DNA of 56,860 bases from Chitinophagaceae bacterium (GCA_016787065.1 JAEUVD010000034.1:1-56860); one strand, 5' to 3'. Counted from the first letter of the stretch, positions 1-9,018 are shown. Notes: a model not told the origin generated them from the letters alone. Program-made: numbers and translations.

Positions 1-965
1 ATCCCGGCATTGTATTTCTGCTTTTTTCATCTTGGTTAACCATCGTTTCAATGTTATGGTATATCATAACCGTGCTTAAATCGAAAATAATTAAATGGGG
101 TGGAACGGTGGCTCATCTTGGTTTTGGCATGATGCTTCTCGGTATTTTATTTTCAGGATACAATAAGCGCGTAGTTAGTGTTAATCGCTTAGGTGCCGAT
201 TTGGGTATTGGCAAAACACCGCAAGAGAAAGCAAAGGAAAGCAGAGAGAATGTGTTATTATATCGGAATATCCCCATAACGATGTATGGTTATAACGTTA
301 CGTACCAGGGCGATACCGTGGAGGAACCTAACCACTTTTATAAAGTGCTGTACCAAAAACTGGAGCACGACACCGGCAAGGTAGTCGAGGAATTCGAGTT
401 GCGACCGAACGCTCAAATTAATCCTAAAATGGGATTAGTTTCGAGTCCAGACTCTCGACATTATTTGACCCACGATATATTTACTTATGTTACCACTACG
501 CTCGACAAATCTAAAATAAAAGACACGGTTGGTTTCACCGTAAAGAAAATGAAAAAGGGTGATTCCGTAGCTTTTGAACAGGGCACCTTAGTTTTTGAGC
601 AATTTGATACCGAAGTAAAGGATGCTAATTACACACCTGAAACGAATGATGTTGCCGTGTGTGCCAACCTTGGCGTGTACAATAAAAACGGACAAAAAGT
701 AAGCTCCAATCCGATTTATTTTTTGAGAGGACAACAAGAGTTCAGTATTCCCGATACCGTTGCAGAAGCAAATTTAATCACACGTTTAGATAAAATTCTG
801 CCGGATGAAGGTGCCGCTATTATTGCATTTAAGCAACCGGATGTAGTAAATGATTATATTACAATGAAGGCTATTGTTTTTCCCTGGATTAACGTTTTAT
901 GGGTTGGTACCGTCTTTATGGTGATTGGATTTTTCATTAGTTTATGGAAGAGATTGACACAATAA
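1..965 (+). CDS. Cytochrome c assembly protein, CcmF/CcsA type (5' truncated)
   Basis: C-terminal part of a large membrane protein of the cytochrome c heme-lyase/assembly family. The reading frame is open from the window edge (first full codon at 3), so the start lies upstream. Visible are a hydrophobic segment with the Trp-Gly-Gly-Thr-Val-Ala-His-Leu-Gly stretch typical of the region before the last periplasmic domain, then a soluble domain of about 220 residues containing ENVLLYRN, and one final membrane segment just before the stop. This order matches the end of Bacteroidota CcmF/CcsA-like proteins. The catalytic Trp-rich heme-binding part is outside the window. Family assignment is recognition from sequence; exact subfamily is uncertain. 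Confidence 0.75.
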   Translation, partial: PGIVFLLFSSWLTIVSMLWYIITVLKSKIIKWGGTVAHLGFGMMLLGILFSGYNKRVVSVNRLGADLGIGKTPQEKAKESRENVLLYRNIPITMYGYNVTYQGDTVEEPNHFYKVLYQKLEHDTGKVVEEFELRPNAQINPKMGLVSSPDSRHYLTHDIFTYVTTTLDKSKIKDTVGFTVKKMKKGDSVAFEQGTLVFEQFDTEVKDANYTPETNDVAVCANLGVYNKNGQKVSSNPIYFLRGQQEFSIPDTVAEANLITRLDKILPDEGAAIIAFKQPDVVNDYITMKAIVFPWINVLWVGTVFMVIGFFISLWKRLTQ

Positions 966-1004
966 TTTAAAAAGTTCTATATTTAACCCTTGAAAAGAAT
1001 AGAT

Positions 1005-1571
1005 ATGAAATTGAAATACATCGTTCTAAGTACTTTAGCTACACTAGCCGTGTTTGCAACGGTAACCTTTAATGCTTGTAAGGTTGATAAATGTAAAAAT
1101 GTTAGTTGCGCCTATAGCGGAGTTTGTAAAGAGGGCGTTTGTTTATGTCAGGTAGGTTATGAAGGTGATCATTGTGAAACAGTTACTCGTGATAAATTCT
1201 TGGGAATTTGGGATGTGAATGAAGATGGAACAATAACAGGGCCTGCACAATATTCATTGAGTATTACCGAAGGAACCCAAATCGACAAAGTGTATATCGA
1301 CAATTTCAATAATGTGATTCAAGGAGTTAAAATAGAAGGTATATGCTATAAGGACACCCTCTACATTCCTTCCCAAACCGTTACCTTACCAGCTCCGTTA
1401 AGCACTACGTACACGGTAAGCGGAAAAGCGCAAATTACCGACACCAATCCTTTAAATCAGCATTATTATCAACATGCCATCATGAACTTCTACTATAAAA
1501 TTACCGATCAAAATGGTATTGTAAATGAGTTTGGAAGTTTAGGTGCAGGACCAAGTATTTGGGCCAAATAG
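1005..1571 (+). CDS. EGF-like-domain lipoprotein, hypothetical
   Basis: A 188-residue exported protein. The N-terminus is a lipoprotein-type signal ending in a Phe-Asn-Ala-Cys lipobox (Cys25), followed at once by a six-cysteine EGF-like module: Cys30, 35, 41, 46, 48 and 57, with the C-x-C-x8-C spacing of EGF repeats. The remaining 130 residues look like a small beta-rich domain with no recognised family. A TTG start at 990 in the same frame is possible, but the ATG at 1005 gives the cleaner signal peptide. A strong terminator follows. It probably sits on the cell surface or in the outer membrane; function unknown. Confidence 0.7.
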   Translation: MKLKYIVLSTLATLAVFATVTFNACKVDKCKNVSCAYSGVCKEGVCLCQVGYEGDHCETVTRDKFLGIWDVNEDGTITGPAQYSLSITEGTQIDKVYIDNFNNVIQGVKIEGICYKDTLYIPSQTVTLPAPLSTTYTVSGKAQITDTNPLNQHYYQHAIMNFYYKITDQNGIVNEFGSLGAGPSIWAK

Positions 1572-1596
1572 TAATAAAACAGATCAAAATTTATTG

Positions 1597-1624
1597 AAAC
1601 CCTCTTCGGAGGGTTTTCTTTTTT
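1597..1624 (+). terminator. Rho-independent terminator
   Basis: Perfect 8-bp stem AAACCCTC/GAGGGTTT closing a UUCG tetraloop and followed by a T-rich run. It ends the EGF-lipoprotein transcript and lies just before the promoter of the DAHP synthase gene. Confidence 0.9.
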
Positions 1625-1665
1625 ATTTCTATGTTGCGAACGGAGATTTTCAATTCGCTTCCCCC

Positions 1666-1673
1666 TACCTTTG
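1666..1673 (+). promoter_or_regulatory. -7 box TACCTTTG of the DAHP synthase gene
   Basis: Exact match to the Bacteroidota TAnnTTTG element. Only 7 nt separate it from the ATG at 1681, so the mRNA would be leaderless or nearly so. No convincing -33 TTG at the usual spacing was found. Confidence 0.6.
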
Positions 1674-1680
1674 CGCGCGC

Positions 1681-2721
1681 ATGAATCTTTTTACCAAGAA
1701 AAGACCTTTTATTATTTCCGGTCCTTGCGGGGCTGAAGATGAACAACAATTAGAAACAGTTGCTAAGGCATTTATTAATTCGGGTATTGATATGATTCGT
1801 GCTGGCGTTTGGAAGCCACGCTCGCGGCCGGGCCAGTTTGAAGGTCGCGGCGAACCGGCATTAGGTTGGCTTAAGCACGTAAAGCAGATAAGCGGACTGC
1901 CTGTTTGCACCGAAGTAGCTAGTAAAGAACAAGTTGAACTTGCGTTGAAATATGAATTGGATGCGGTTTGGATTGGCGCTCGTACCTCCGTTAACCCCTT
2001 TGCCGTACAGGAAATTGCGGAAGCTTTGAAGGGCACTTCCATCGGCATACTAATCAAAAACCCTATCAATCCCGATATTGATTTATGGAGTGGCTCTATC
2101 GAACGATTTAAACAATTTGGATTTGAAAGCGTGGCAGCTATACATCGTGGATTTTCCAGTTACGACCCTTCCACCGAATATAGAAACAAACCAATGTGGG
2201 CTCTACCGATTGAGCTTAAACGCCGTCATCCCGAATTACCAATTATTTGTGATGTGTCGCATATAAGTGGAAGGCGTGATTTACTTTCCAAAGTAGCACA
2301 ACGGGCTATGGATTTGAACTTCGATGGACTCATGATTGAGTCGCACCCAAATCCGGATGCAGCACTTAGTGATGCTAAGCAGCAAATAACGCCCGAACAA
2401 TGCTTGCAACTGATTTCCAACCTTAACTTTCGATCCGGACAAGTTCCTCCTGGCTTACAGGAAATCGAAGAAATACGCTTAGTGTTGGATTCTTTAGATG
2501 CTGAAATCGTAGATTTATTAGGCAAACGTATGGAGATGGTACGCAAGTTAGGCGCTATTAAAAAAGAATATAACATACCCGTTTATCAGCTAGAACGCTG
2601 GCAGGAAATACTTAATTCAAGAACCTCTTGGGGTGAAAAAAACCAGTTGCGAGAATCGTTTGTATTTAATTTATTTGAATTGATTCATGATACTTCCATC
2701 AAAACACAATTGGAAGATTAA
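1681..2721 (+). CDS. Bifunctional DAHP synthase / chorismate mutase
   Basis: 346 residues. Residues 1 to about 255 are a class I (beta-type, KDO8P synthase-like) 3-deoxy-7-phosphoheptulonate synthase, with FIISGPCGAE near the start and conserved RAGVWKPRSRPG, IGARTSVNP and CDVSHISG stretches. Residues from about 262 on form an AroQ-type chorismate mutase helix (EIRLVLDSLDAEIVDLLGKR). It catalyses the first step of the shikimate pathway and, through the mutase, the branch to Phe/Tyr. This fusion is common in Bacteroidota. The frame is open to 1543, but that extension would run through the terminator and promoter, so the ATG at 1681 is chosen. Confidence 0.92.
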   Translation: MNLFTKKRPFIISGPCGAEDEQQLETVAKAFINSGIDMIRAGVWKPRSRPGQFEGRGEPALGWLKHVKQISGLPVCTEVASKEQVELALKYELDAVWIGARTSVNPFAVQEIAEALKGTSIGILIKNPINPDIDLWSGSIERFKQFGFESVAAIHRGFSSYDPSTEYRNKPMWALPIELKRRHPELPIICDVSHISGRRDLLSKVAQRAMDLNFDGLMIESHPNPDAALSDAKQQITPEQCLQLISNLNFRSGQVPPGLQEIEEIRLVLDSLDAEIVDLLGKRMEMVRKLGAIKKEYNIPVYQLERWQEILNSRTSWGEKNQLRESFVFNLFELIHDTSIKTQLED

Positions 2722-2837
2722 TGTGTAAAAATCATCAAAGTCAATTAACAAAAGCAACACAAAGTTTTAATTCAAATAATTTTTTCTGATTAATCTTTGC
2801 GCGCCGTTTCCGGTCGGTGGCGGCCAAAAATTAAAGA

Positions 2838-3488
2838 ATGAAAAAAATAAGCGCGATTATCCTGTTTACATTATGTACGTTGTTACAATTAACTGTTTCA
2901 GCACAAGGCGATGCACAAGCAAAAGCAATACTCGATAAGGTAAGTACCAAAGTGAAAGCGCTTAAAGCGTTAAAAGCCAATTTTAGTATAACTATTACTT
3001 CTCCCAAAGGAAAACCTCAAACTAAAAGTGGGTCAGTACTTATGAAGGGAAATAAATATTTCGTTTCAATTACAGGACAAGAAATTTATTGCGATAATAA
3101 AACAATTTGGACCTATGTGAAAGAAAGCAATGAAGTACAAATTTCCAGTTTCGACCCAAATGAAAACACCTTCACTCCCTCTAAATTATTCACCAATTTC
3201 TATGATAAAGAATATAGTTACAAATATTCGGGAACACAAACCGTTGGAGGTAAGAAAGTGGATGTAATTACCCTAATACCAACCAATAAAACCAAACAAT
3301 ACGCCAAAATCGAACTTATGGTCGATCAAGCTCAAAGTGTTGTAAGTGGAGGAAAAATGTATGATAAAAATGGCAATATCTATGCCTATAAAGTGAGCGG
3401 ATACACTCCTAACCCAACACTTACTGACAATCAGTTCGTGTTCAATCAAAAAAAATACCCCGGTGTAGATGTAGTTGATCTTCGATAA
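2838..3488 (+). CDS. lolA: Outer membrane lipoprotein carrier protein, LolA-like
   Basis: 216-residue periplasmic protein with a signal peptide ending around VSAQ (residues 1-23). The mature part has the LolA half-barrel pattern: an N-terminal helix of repeated KALKALKANF type, then beta strands (SGSVLMKGNKYFVSI, IWTYVKESNEVQIS) and a C-terminal strand set. It is expected to shuttle lipoproteins from the inner to the outer membrane. A near-consensus -7 box (AATCTTTG, 2792-2799) lies about 40 nt upstream and a terminator follows, so it appears to be a single-gene transcript. LolA proteins vary strongly in sequence; the assignment rests on overall pattern and length. Confidence 0.8.
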   Translation: MKKISAIILFTLCTLLQLTVSAQGDAQAKAILDKVSTKVKALKALKANFSITITSPKGKPQTKSGSVLMKGNKYFVSITGQEIYCDNKTIWTYVKESNEVQISSFDPNENTFTPSKLFTNFYDKEYSYKYSGTQTVGGKKVDVITLIPTNKTKQYAKIELMVDQAQSVVSGGKMYDKNGNIYAYKVSGYTPNPTLTDNQFVFNQKKYPGVDVVDLR

Positions 3489-3517
3489 GAAGCTATTTTC
3501 AACCAAATTCATTTCTT

Positions 3518-3550
3518 AAACGCCCTTGTACAAATTACAAGGGCGTTTTG
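3518..3550 (+). terminator. Rho-independent terminator after lolA
   Basis: 12-bp perfect stem AAACGCCCTTGT/ACAAGGGCGTTT with a 7-nt loop, ending in T residues. Confidence 0.9.
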
Positions 3551-3624
3551 ATTTTAAGGTTGCTTTCGCTTTTTTTCTTCTAACAATACCCTAATAATCT
3601 GCACAAATAATTAGAAAATCGGGT

Positions 3625-3632
3625 TACCTTTG
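3625..3632 (+). promoter_or_regulatory. -7 box TACCTTTG of nuoH
   Basis: Exact TAnnTTTG element 22 nt before the nuoH start codon. It shows that nuoHIJ has its own promoter rather than being read through from an upstream nuo operon. Confidence 0.6.
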
Positions 3633-3654
3633 GCCACAAAATTTTTACGCCCAC

Positions 3655-4707
3655 ATGCTCATTTTGTCGGTTTCGTTGTCGTTTATAATTCAGAAATTAA
3701 TTCTCATTGCTTGCATTTTCGGAGGCTCCCTCGGAGTTGCATTGTATAGCACTTGGGCAGAGCGAAAAGTGGCAGCTGTGATGCAAGATCGTCGAGGCCC
3801 TAATCGCGCCGGACCGTTCGGATTGTTTCAACCGCTAGCGGATGGTGTAAAAATGTTTATGAAAGAAGAGATTATTCCTATGTTCTCTTCAAAATTTCTG
3901 TTTATTCTTGGTCCTTGTTTATCTATGATTGTTGCCCTTATGACCAGTGCGGTAGTGCCTTGGGGGCCAGATATGAAATTTCGGGATGGAAGCTCAGTAC
4001 CCCTTCAAGTAGCGGATGTAAATGTTGGCATCCTATTTATTTTTGGTGTGTTAAGCGTTGGTGTTTATGGCATTATGTTAGGTTCGTGGGCATCAAATAA
4101 TAAATATTCTTTATTAAGTGGTTTACGTGCGGCTTCCCAAGCGATTTCCTACGAATTAGCTTTGGGCATAAGTATTATTGCTATGGTTATGATGACTGGC
4201 AGTTTGAGTTTACGTGAAATTGTAGATCAGCAAACAGGTTTAAATTGGAATGTGTTCAAACAACCGATTGCCTTTCTAATTTTTTTGGTTTGCTCTTTCG
4301 CCGAACTAAACCGTGCACCTTTTGATTTAGCAGAATGTGAAAGCGAATTAATCGGAGGTTTTCATACGGAATATAGCTCCATGAAACTCGGTTTTTATTT
4401 ATTCAGCGAGTACATCAGTATGTTTGTTACATCGGCTATTATCAGTACCTTGTTTTTCGGTGGCTACCATTTACCAGGTTTAGATTCACTCGCACCGCAC
4501 ATGCCAGGCTGGGCATTTAGTTTATTGGGCGTTGGTGTTTTACTTGGCAAATCAATTTGCTTTATTTTGTTTTTCATGTTTATCCGCTGGACCATTCCTA
4601 GGTTTCGATACGATCAATTGATGAACTTGGGTTGGAAAAGTCTGATTCCTTTAGCATTGGTGAATATGTTAATTACAGGAGCTGTTATTTTACTTAAATC
4701 TCATTAA
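3655..4707 (+). CDS. nuoH: NADH-quinone oxidoreductase subunit H
   Basis: 350-residue membrane subunit of respiratory complex I at the quinone-binding junction. The family's conserved stretches are present: AERKVAAVMQDRRGPNRAGPFG near residues 30-50, then AELNRAPFDLAECESELIGGFHTEYS around residue 220, plus about eight hydrophobic segments. Length is normal. It heads a three-gene cluster nuoH-nuoI-nuoJ with 8-nt and 3-nt spacing. The upstream neighbour is lolA with a terminator, not nuoG. Confidence 0.97.
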   Translation: MLILSVSLSFIIQKLILIACIFGGSLGVALYSTWAERKVAAVMQDRRGPNRAGPFGLFQPLADGVKMFMKEEIIPMFSSKFLFILGPCLSMIVALMTSAVVPWGPDMKFRDGSSVPLQVADVNVGILFIFGVLSVGVYGIMLGSWASNNKYSLLSGLRAASQAISYELALGISIIAMVMMTGSLSLREIVDQQTGLNWNVFKQPIAFLIFLVCSFAELNRAPFDLAECESELIGGFHTEYSSMKLGFYLFSEYISMFVTSAIISTLFFGGYHLPGLDSLAPHMPGWAFSLLGVGVLLGKSICFILFFMFIRWTIPRFRYDQLMNLGWKSLIPLALVNMLITGAVILLKSH

Positions 4708-4715
4708 TCACTTGC

Positions 4716-5213
4716 ATGGCATATACTATTTCTAATAGAGCAAAACCCGTTGACCGCAAGCCAATGACTTTCGCGGAAAAACTATATTTACCGGCCATTG
4801 CCAAAGGCTTGACCATAACGTTAGGTCATATTTTCAAAAAGAAAGCCACGATTAATTATCCAGAAGTTCAACGTGAATTTAGTTCAACGTTTCGTGGACT
4901 TCATATTTTAAATCGCGATGAAGAAGGACGTGAACGATGCACGGCATGCGGTTTATGCGCGTTATCATGCCCGGCAGAAGCCATTACCATGGAAGCCGCT
5001 GAACGAACCAAAGATGAAGAACATTTATACCGCGAAGAGAAATACGCTGCTAGCTATGAAATAAATATGCTGCGTTGTATTTTCTGTGGTTTATGTGAAG
5101 AGGCTTGTCCGAAAGACGCCATCTATTTAACGCAGACATTTGCACCGGCAAACTACGACCGTAAAGGTTTCATTTATAAAAAAGAAGATCTCTTGATCCC
5201 TCAAAAGAACTAG
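4716..5213 (+). CDS. nuoI: NADH-quinone oxidoreductase subunit I
   Basis: 165-residue peripheral subunit of complex I carrying two 4Fe-4S clusters. Both ferredoxin motifs are intact: Cys75, 78, 81, 85 (CTACGLCALSCP) and Cys121, 124, 127, 131 (CIFCGLCEEACP). These pass electrons to the N2 cluster and quinone site. It lies 8 nt after nuoH and 3 nt before nuoJ, consistent with one transcript. Confidence 0.97.
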   Translation: MAYTISNRAKPVDRKPMTFAEKLYLPAIAKGLTITLGHIFKKKATINYPEVQREFSSTFRGLHILNRDEEGRERCTACGLCALSCPAEAITMEAAERTKDEEHLYREEKYAASYEINMLRCIFCGLCEEACPKDAIYLTQTFAPANYDRKGFIYKKEDLLIPQKN

Positions 5214-5216
5214 GTA

Positions 5217-5750
5217 ATGGATTTATATCAACTTGCATTCTGGATTTTAGCTATTCTCACCTTATCGTTTGCGATTGGTGTAATCATGAGTCGTAATCCT
5301 ATCAACTCTATATTATTTTTAATACTTACCTTCTTTTCAATTTCCGGAAATTATGTGCTCATGAACGCACAGTTTTTGGCTATTGTGAATATTATAGTCT
5401 ATGCCGGAGCAATCATGGTACTCTTTCTGTTTGTAGTTATGTTAATGAATTTGAATAGTGATACCGAACCGCAAAAGAATTTTTTAATTCAATTTGCAGC
5501 TGTTATTTCTGGAGGTGCGCTTCTTTTAATATTAGTGGCTACCTTGAAATCAACCATTACAGGCTTAGAGGTTAGTCAAATCGATTATAAGCAACAAAGC
5601 AATATCGGTTTGATTAAGGAATTAGGTAATACCCTGTTCACTAAGTTTGTATTTCCTTTTGAAATTGCCTCCGTTTTATTTTTAAGTGCCATGGTTGGTG
5701 CGGTGGTATTAGGCAAGCGTGATCAGGAGTTAAATGTTATTACCGACTAA
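5217..5750 (+). CDS. nuoJ: NADH-quinone oxidoreductase subunit J
   Basis: 177-residue membrane subunit with five hydrophobic segments and the NuoJ signature IVNIIVYAGAIMVLFLFVVMLMNL at residues about 57-80. It is the last gene of the cluster: nuoK, which normally follows, is absent, and a gene on the other strand comes next. The remaining nuo genes must lie elsewhere. Confidence 0.95.
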   Translation: MDLYQLAFWILAILTLSFAIGVIMSRNPINSILFLILTFFSISGNYVLMNAQFLAIVNIIVYAGAIMVLFLFVVMLMNLNSDTEPQKNFLIQFAAVISGGALLLILVATLKSTITGLEVSQIDYKQQSNIGLIKELGNTLFTKFVFPFEIASVLFLSAMVGAVVLGKRDQELNVITD

Positions 5751-5806
5751 CAACGAGAACATCAGAATAGGATGCCGTGTTACAAACAAGTACATGTCAT
5801 GCATCT

Positions 5807-6355
5807 TTAATAACCAAGAGCCTTCATAATTCGTTCTAAATCGGGTTCGTTTTCCGCCTTGTAATCTTCATTTAAATTGATTCCATTGAGTTTGGCCCAA
5901 CTTTGATAGTAGGCTGCCGTAACTGGATTTTTCAAATCCTTTACGATATCGTAGCAATTAATTGCTAACTGCCGATGAATAAGCTTTACCAGATAGCGCC
6001 CTTGAGTAATATTGAGATTCGCTAATTTATCTTCAAACTTCTCTTTGATTTCCTTTTCACGACTACGGATGTACTTTCTTCGATCCTTTTTACGCATGTC
6101 GCTTGTATGATCCTCAATTTCTTGAAACAGTTTTACAGCAGCGTCGAGATATGGTAGAATTGTTTTTACATAATACTTCATTTGGTTATAGCGATAGCGA
6201 AGGGTATCATTCTTGAAAATGCGATGATCCACAACCGTCACTTCATTTAAGTCGACTTGTAAACTCGGTTCTTCCTTTGAAGGAGTTGGAAATAACTGCT
6301 GTGCCTGTATGTTGAAGGTTATTAGTAGGCAACAAACGACCAAAATTCTTTTCAT
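5807..6355 (-). CDS. DUF4294 family secreted protein
   Basis: 182 residues with a signal peptide (residues 1-18, ending NIQAQ). The body is highly charged and helical, with a Lys/Arg/Glu-rich stretch around residues 88-110 (RKKDRRKYIRSREKEIKEKF) and the TQGRYLVKLIHRQ motif typical of the Bacteroidota DUF4294 family. The function of the family is unknown to me. It is transcribed away from the next gene and converges on nuoJ. Confidence 0.7.
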   Translation of the reverse strand: MKRILVVCCLLITFNIQAQQLFPTPSKEEPSLQVDLNEVTVVDHRIFKNDTLRYRYNQMKYYVKTILPYLDAAVKLFQEIEDHTSDMRKKDRRKYIRSREKEIKEKFEDKLANLNITQGRYLVKLIHRQLAINCYDIVKDLKNPVTAAYYQSWAKLNGINLNEDYKAENEPDLERIMKALGY

Positions 6356-6428
6356 GTAAAAAGGCTTTGTGTAAAAATAAACATTATCAGAAGCTATACT
6401 CCTTCCGATGGTTGTATGTTTGTTATTT

Positions 6429-7286
6429 ATGATAGAGGTAGATTATTGCGAGTTAAAAAACGGATTGAAAATTGCATATCATGCATTGGGTGATAAAAAA
6501 AATCCGACCTTATTATTTGTTCATGGCTTGGCTAGTTATAAAGGTGTTTGGTATGCTAACGCGCAGGAATTAAAGCAACACTTTCATTGTATTTTACTGG
6601 ATTTACCCGGCAGTGGAGAAAGTTCGCGCGGAGAATACCCCTATCATCTTGATTTCTTTTCAAATACCTTGGTTCAATTTATAAAGGAATTAAAACTACG
6701 AGAAGTTACCTGGGTTGGGCATTCTATGGGCGGACAAATTTGTTTACATGCAGCGCTGCATTATCCCATGTATGTGAAACATATGATTTTATTTTCTCCG
6801 GCAGGTTTTGAATATTATTTACCTAATGAAGCTTCGTTGTTTAAAAGCGCCATTATTTTAGGCGACTTTATGAACATGGATGAATTGCATATTTCTAATG
6901 CAATTAACTCCTCCTTCTACCAGAGTTCTGCTTATAGCAAAACAATGATTGAACATTTGCATGGCTACATTCGAAATAACGACAGACGATTATATCGGTT
7001 AATGATGGAACGTTGTATGAACGCTATGCTTGATGAACAATTATTTCCTAAGCTTCGAAATATACCGCATGAAACGTTGGTTTTTTTCGGAGAGAATGAC
7101 ATGTTAATTCCGAATCGTTTTCTTCATCCGGTTTCAACCCTTGAAATAGCTGAACGTGCTGTGAACGAAATGCCCGAAGCAATGTTGAAAACGTACACGC
7201 AATGCGGCCATTATGTTATGGTAGAAAAAGCACCTGAAGTAAACCGAGAAATCAAACGTTGGCTTCTTAACCTTACCTCACACTAA
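6429..7286 (+). CDS. Alpha/beta-hydrolase fold protein
   Basis: 285-residue hydrolase. The oxyanion HG motif lies at residues 32-33 (LLFVHGLA), and the nucleophile elbow Gly-His-Ser-Met-Gly gives Ser99. An acid is available in FFGENDMLIP and a His in QCGHYVMVEKAPE near the C-terminus, completing a catalytic triad. Substrate is not predictable; such proteins are often esterases or C-C hydrolases. The frame continues upstream to 6408, but the ATG at 6429 gives a normal N-terminus. It ends 4 nt from the stop of the convergent TPR gene. Confidence 0.85.
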   Translation: MIEVDYCELKNGLKIAYHALGDKKNPTLLFVHGLASYKGVWYANAQELKQHFHCILLDLPGSGESSRGEYPYHLDFFSNTLVQFIKELKLREVTWVGHSMGGQICLHAALHYPMYVKHMILFSPAGFEYYLPNEASLFKSAIILGDFMNMDELHISNAINSSFYQSSAYSKTMIEHLHGYIRNNDRRLYRLMMERCMNAMLDEQLFPKLRNIPHETLVFFGENDMLIPNRFLHPVSTLEIAERAVNEMPEAMLKTYTQCGHYVMVEKAPEVNREIKRWLLNLTSH

Positions 7287-7290
7287 CTTC

Positions 7291-8709
7291 TTACTTTCCT
7301 TTTTTATATTGTATGAGAACATCGGCAAAAGCCGGATGGTGCATGAGTTCCGCGTCGATAAACCGAAGCGCGGTAACCTTTTTCGGATTTTCCAAGAGAG
7401 CCTGTTCTAAATAAAGAACGGCATCCTTGGTTTTACCTTTTGCTAATAAAATAGCTGCTTTGTAAAATACAAATTCTGTTTTGTGACCACAATGTTCTTC
7501 TGCTATAATAAGTTGTGCCAGCGCTTCATCCAGATAATTTGTTGCGTACATAGCTTTTACTAAAGCCTGCCAGGTCGATTTAATATCCGGGCGTAATTGT
7601 ACGGCATTAAGATAGCAAACCAAGGCCTCTTTTTCTGAATTTAATTCCATTAAACAATTTCCCAAGGCCATGCAATACGCTACATTATTTTTATTGATAT
7701 GAAGTGCAACAGAATATGCTTTAATAGCTTTTTCCCATTGCGATTCTTTGGTGTAGGTTTCACCAATCTTAAAAAATATTTGATCGTCTTTAGGGTTCAA
7801 TTGAGAAGCCTGACGATAATACACCCGCGCTTTAGCAAACTGCTTTTGTTTTTCCCAACAATAACCGAGTGCTTCTAAAATAATATCTTCTGGTTTGGTG
7901 AGGGTTAGATGGGTTTCTAATACTTCAATGGCCTTATCAAACTGTTTCAATTGTATGAAGGCGTCACCCTGATTTCGGTAAGCGTATTCATATTTATCAT
8001 CGATCGCTAAACAGTAATCATACGCGTCGATCGCCTCTTCAAACAAATCAATACCTTGGAATGCAACACCTAAGTTATACCAAGCTGTAGCATTGAAAGG
8101 AAATTCATCGGTGATCTCCTGATGTAATGCAATACTATCTTCTTGGTTATTGGTTAATTCTGCCCAGAAACAAATACGCATTAAGGCTTCCTCATTTTCA
8201 GCATCTTCTTTTAAAATTCTTTTCAGGGTTTCATATACTTTATCAAATTCTTCTAGTTCATCATAAACTTCAGAAATTTCAAGCAGGATATCTGATTTTT
8301 CATTGCCCGAGTAATTCTCTACCGCACGTTTCAGTAATACAATAGCTTCTTCATGTCGATTTTGTTCGATGTAAATATCCGATTCAAGAAATAGCGCTTC
8401 AATATTATTTGGGTCAATTTGTCGTAATTGATCCATAACCTTTAACGCCTGCCCGTATTTTTTTTGATTAAATAGCCATTCTGCTTTGCACAAATACATA
8501 CTGGCTGAAAAGGGATATAATGTTGTGGCATATTCGCAGGCCAATTGGGCATTCTCCCTATCGTTTTGAGAATCAAAATAATCTATTAGTAATTCAAATT
8601 CTTCTTCCTGAATTAAATCATGGGCATCCCCATTTTTCAATTTATGAAATTCAATCAACAGGTTGTCCATGTCGCGAAAGTCATCATCAAAAAAATCATC
8701 ATCAAACAT
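7291..8709 (-). CDS. Tetratricopeptide repeat protein
   Basis: 472 residues made almost wholly of TPR-like helix pairs. The N-terminus is strikingly acidic (MFDDDFFDDDFRDMDN) and there is no signal peptide, so it is probably a cytoplasmic scaffold. Repeats such as ATAWYNLGVAFQGIDLFEEAIDAYDYCLAID and YAYRNQGDAFIQLKQFDKAIEVLE recur with about 34-residue spacing. A possible -7 element (TACTTTTA on the minus strand, 8725-8732) lies just upstream. Partners are unknown. Confidence 0.85.
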   Translation of the reverse strand: MFDDDFFDDDFRDMDNLLIEFHKLKNGDAHDLIQEEEFELLIDYFDSQNDRENAQLACEYATTLYPFSASMYLCKAEWLFNQKKYGQALKVMDQLRQIDPNNIEALFLESDIYIEQNRHEEAIVLLKRAVENYSGNEKSDILLEISEVYDELEEFDKVYETLKRILKEDAENEEALMRICFWAELTNNQEDSIALHQEITDEFPFNATAWYNLGVAFQGIDLFEEAIDAYDYCLAIDDKYEYAYRNQGDAFIQLKQFDKAIEVLETHLTLTKPEDIILEALGYCWEKQKQFAKARVYYRQASQLNPKDDQIFFKIGETYTKESQWEKAIKAYSVALHINKNNVAYCMALGNCLMELNSEKEALVCYLNAVQLRPDIKSTWQALVKAMYATNYLDEALAQLIIAEEHCGHKTEFVFYKAAILLAKGKTKDAVLYLEQALLENPKKVTALRFIDAELMHHPAFADVLIQYKKGK

Positions 8710-9018
8710 CGCTCACTGTTTTTGTAAAAGTAGTACCATTCAATGCATTTCCACAAATTAAATTAACGTTCATTTTTTACCCCTTCGTATATAACTGTAT
8801 GGGAATTTTGTGGTGAATTTGTTTACCTTCGCGCCCCATTTGTGTTGTGAAGAACCCGCAAGAATTAATTTTTGTTTTTCTTTTTTCTACACCGATCACT
8901 ACAGAATTTTACTTCTTCCCAAGTCATCTTCAAGCTTTTACGCCATGTAAATTCTCGTTTACATCCCATGCATACTTTTGTCGGCAAATACAATTTATTT
9001 CCGCGAAATCGCTCCGTT
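8710..9018. other. Gene-free stretch with an unassigned plus-strand promoter box
   Basis: 309 bp between the start of the TPR gene and the stop of tspO. It contains a TACCTTCG box (8824-8831, plus strand) overlapping TTTGTTTAC (8818-8826), the half-site word also found at the carotenoid promoters. A 60-codon frame from a GTG at 8847 follows, but its composition does not look coding. It may hold a small RNA; nothing firm can be assigned. Confidence 0.4.

Noticed and set aside
1543..1680. N-terminal extension of the DAHP synthase frame
   Set aside because: It would cover the preceding gene's stop, its terminator and the -7 box; the ATG at 1681 fits the family start.
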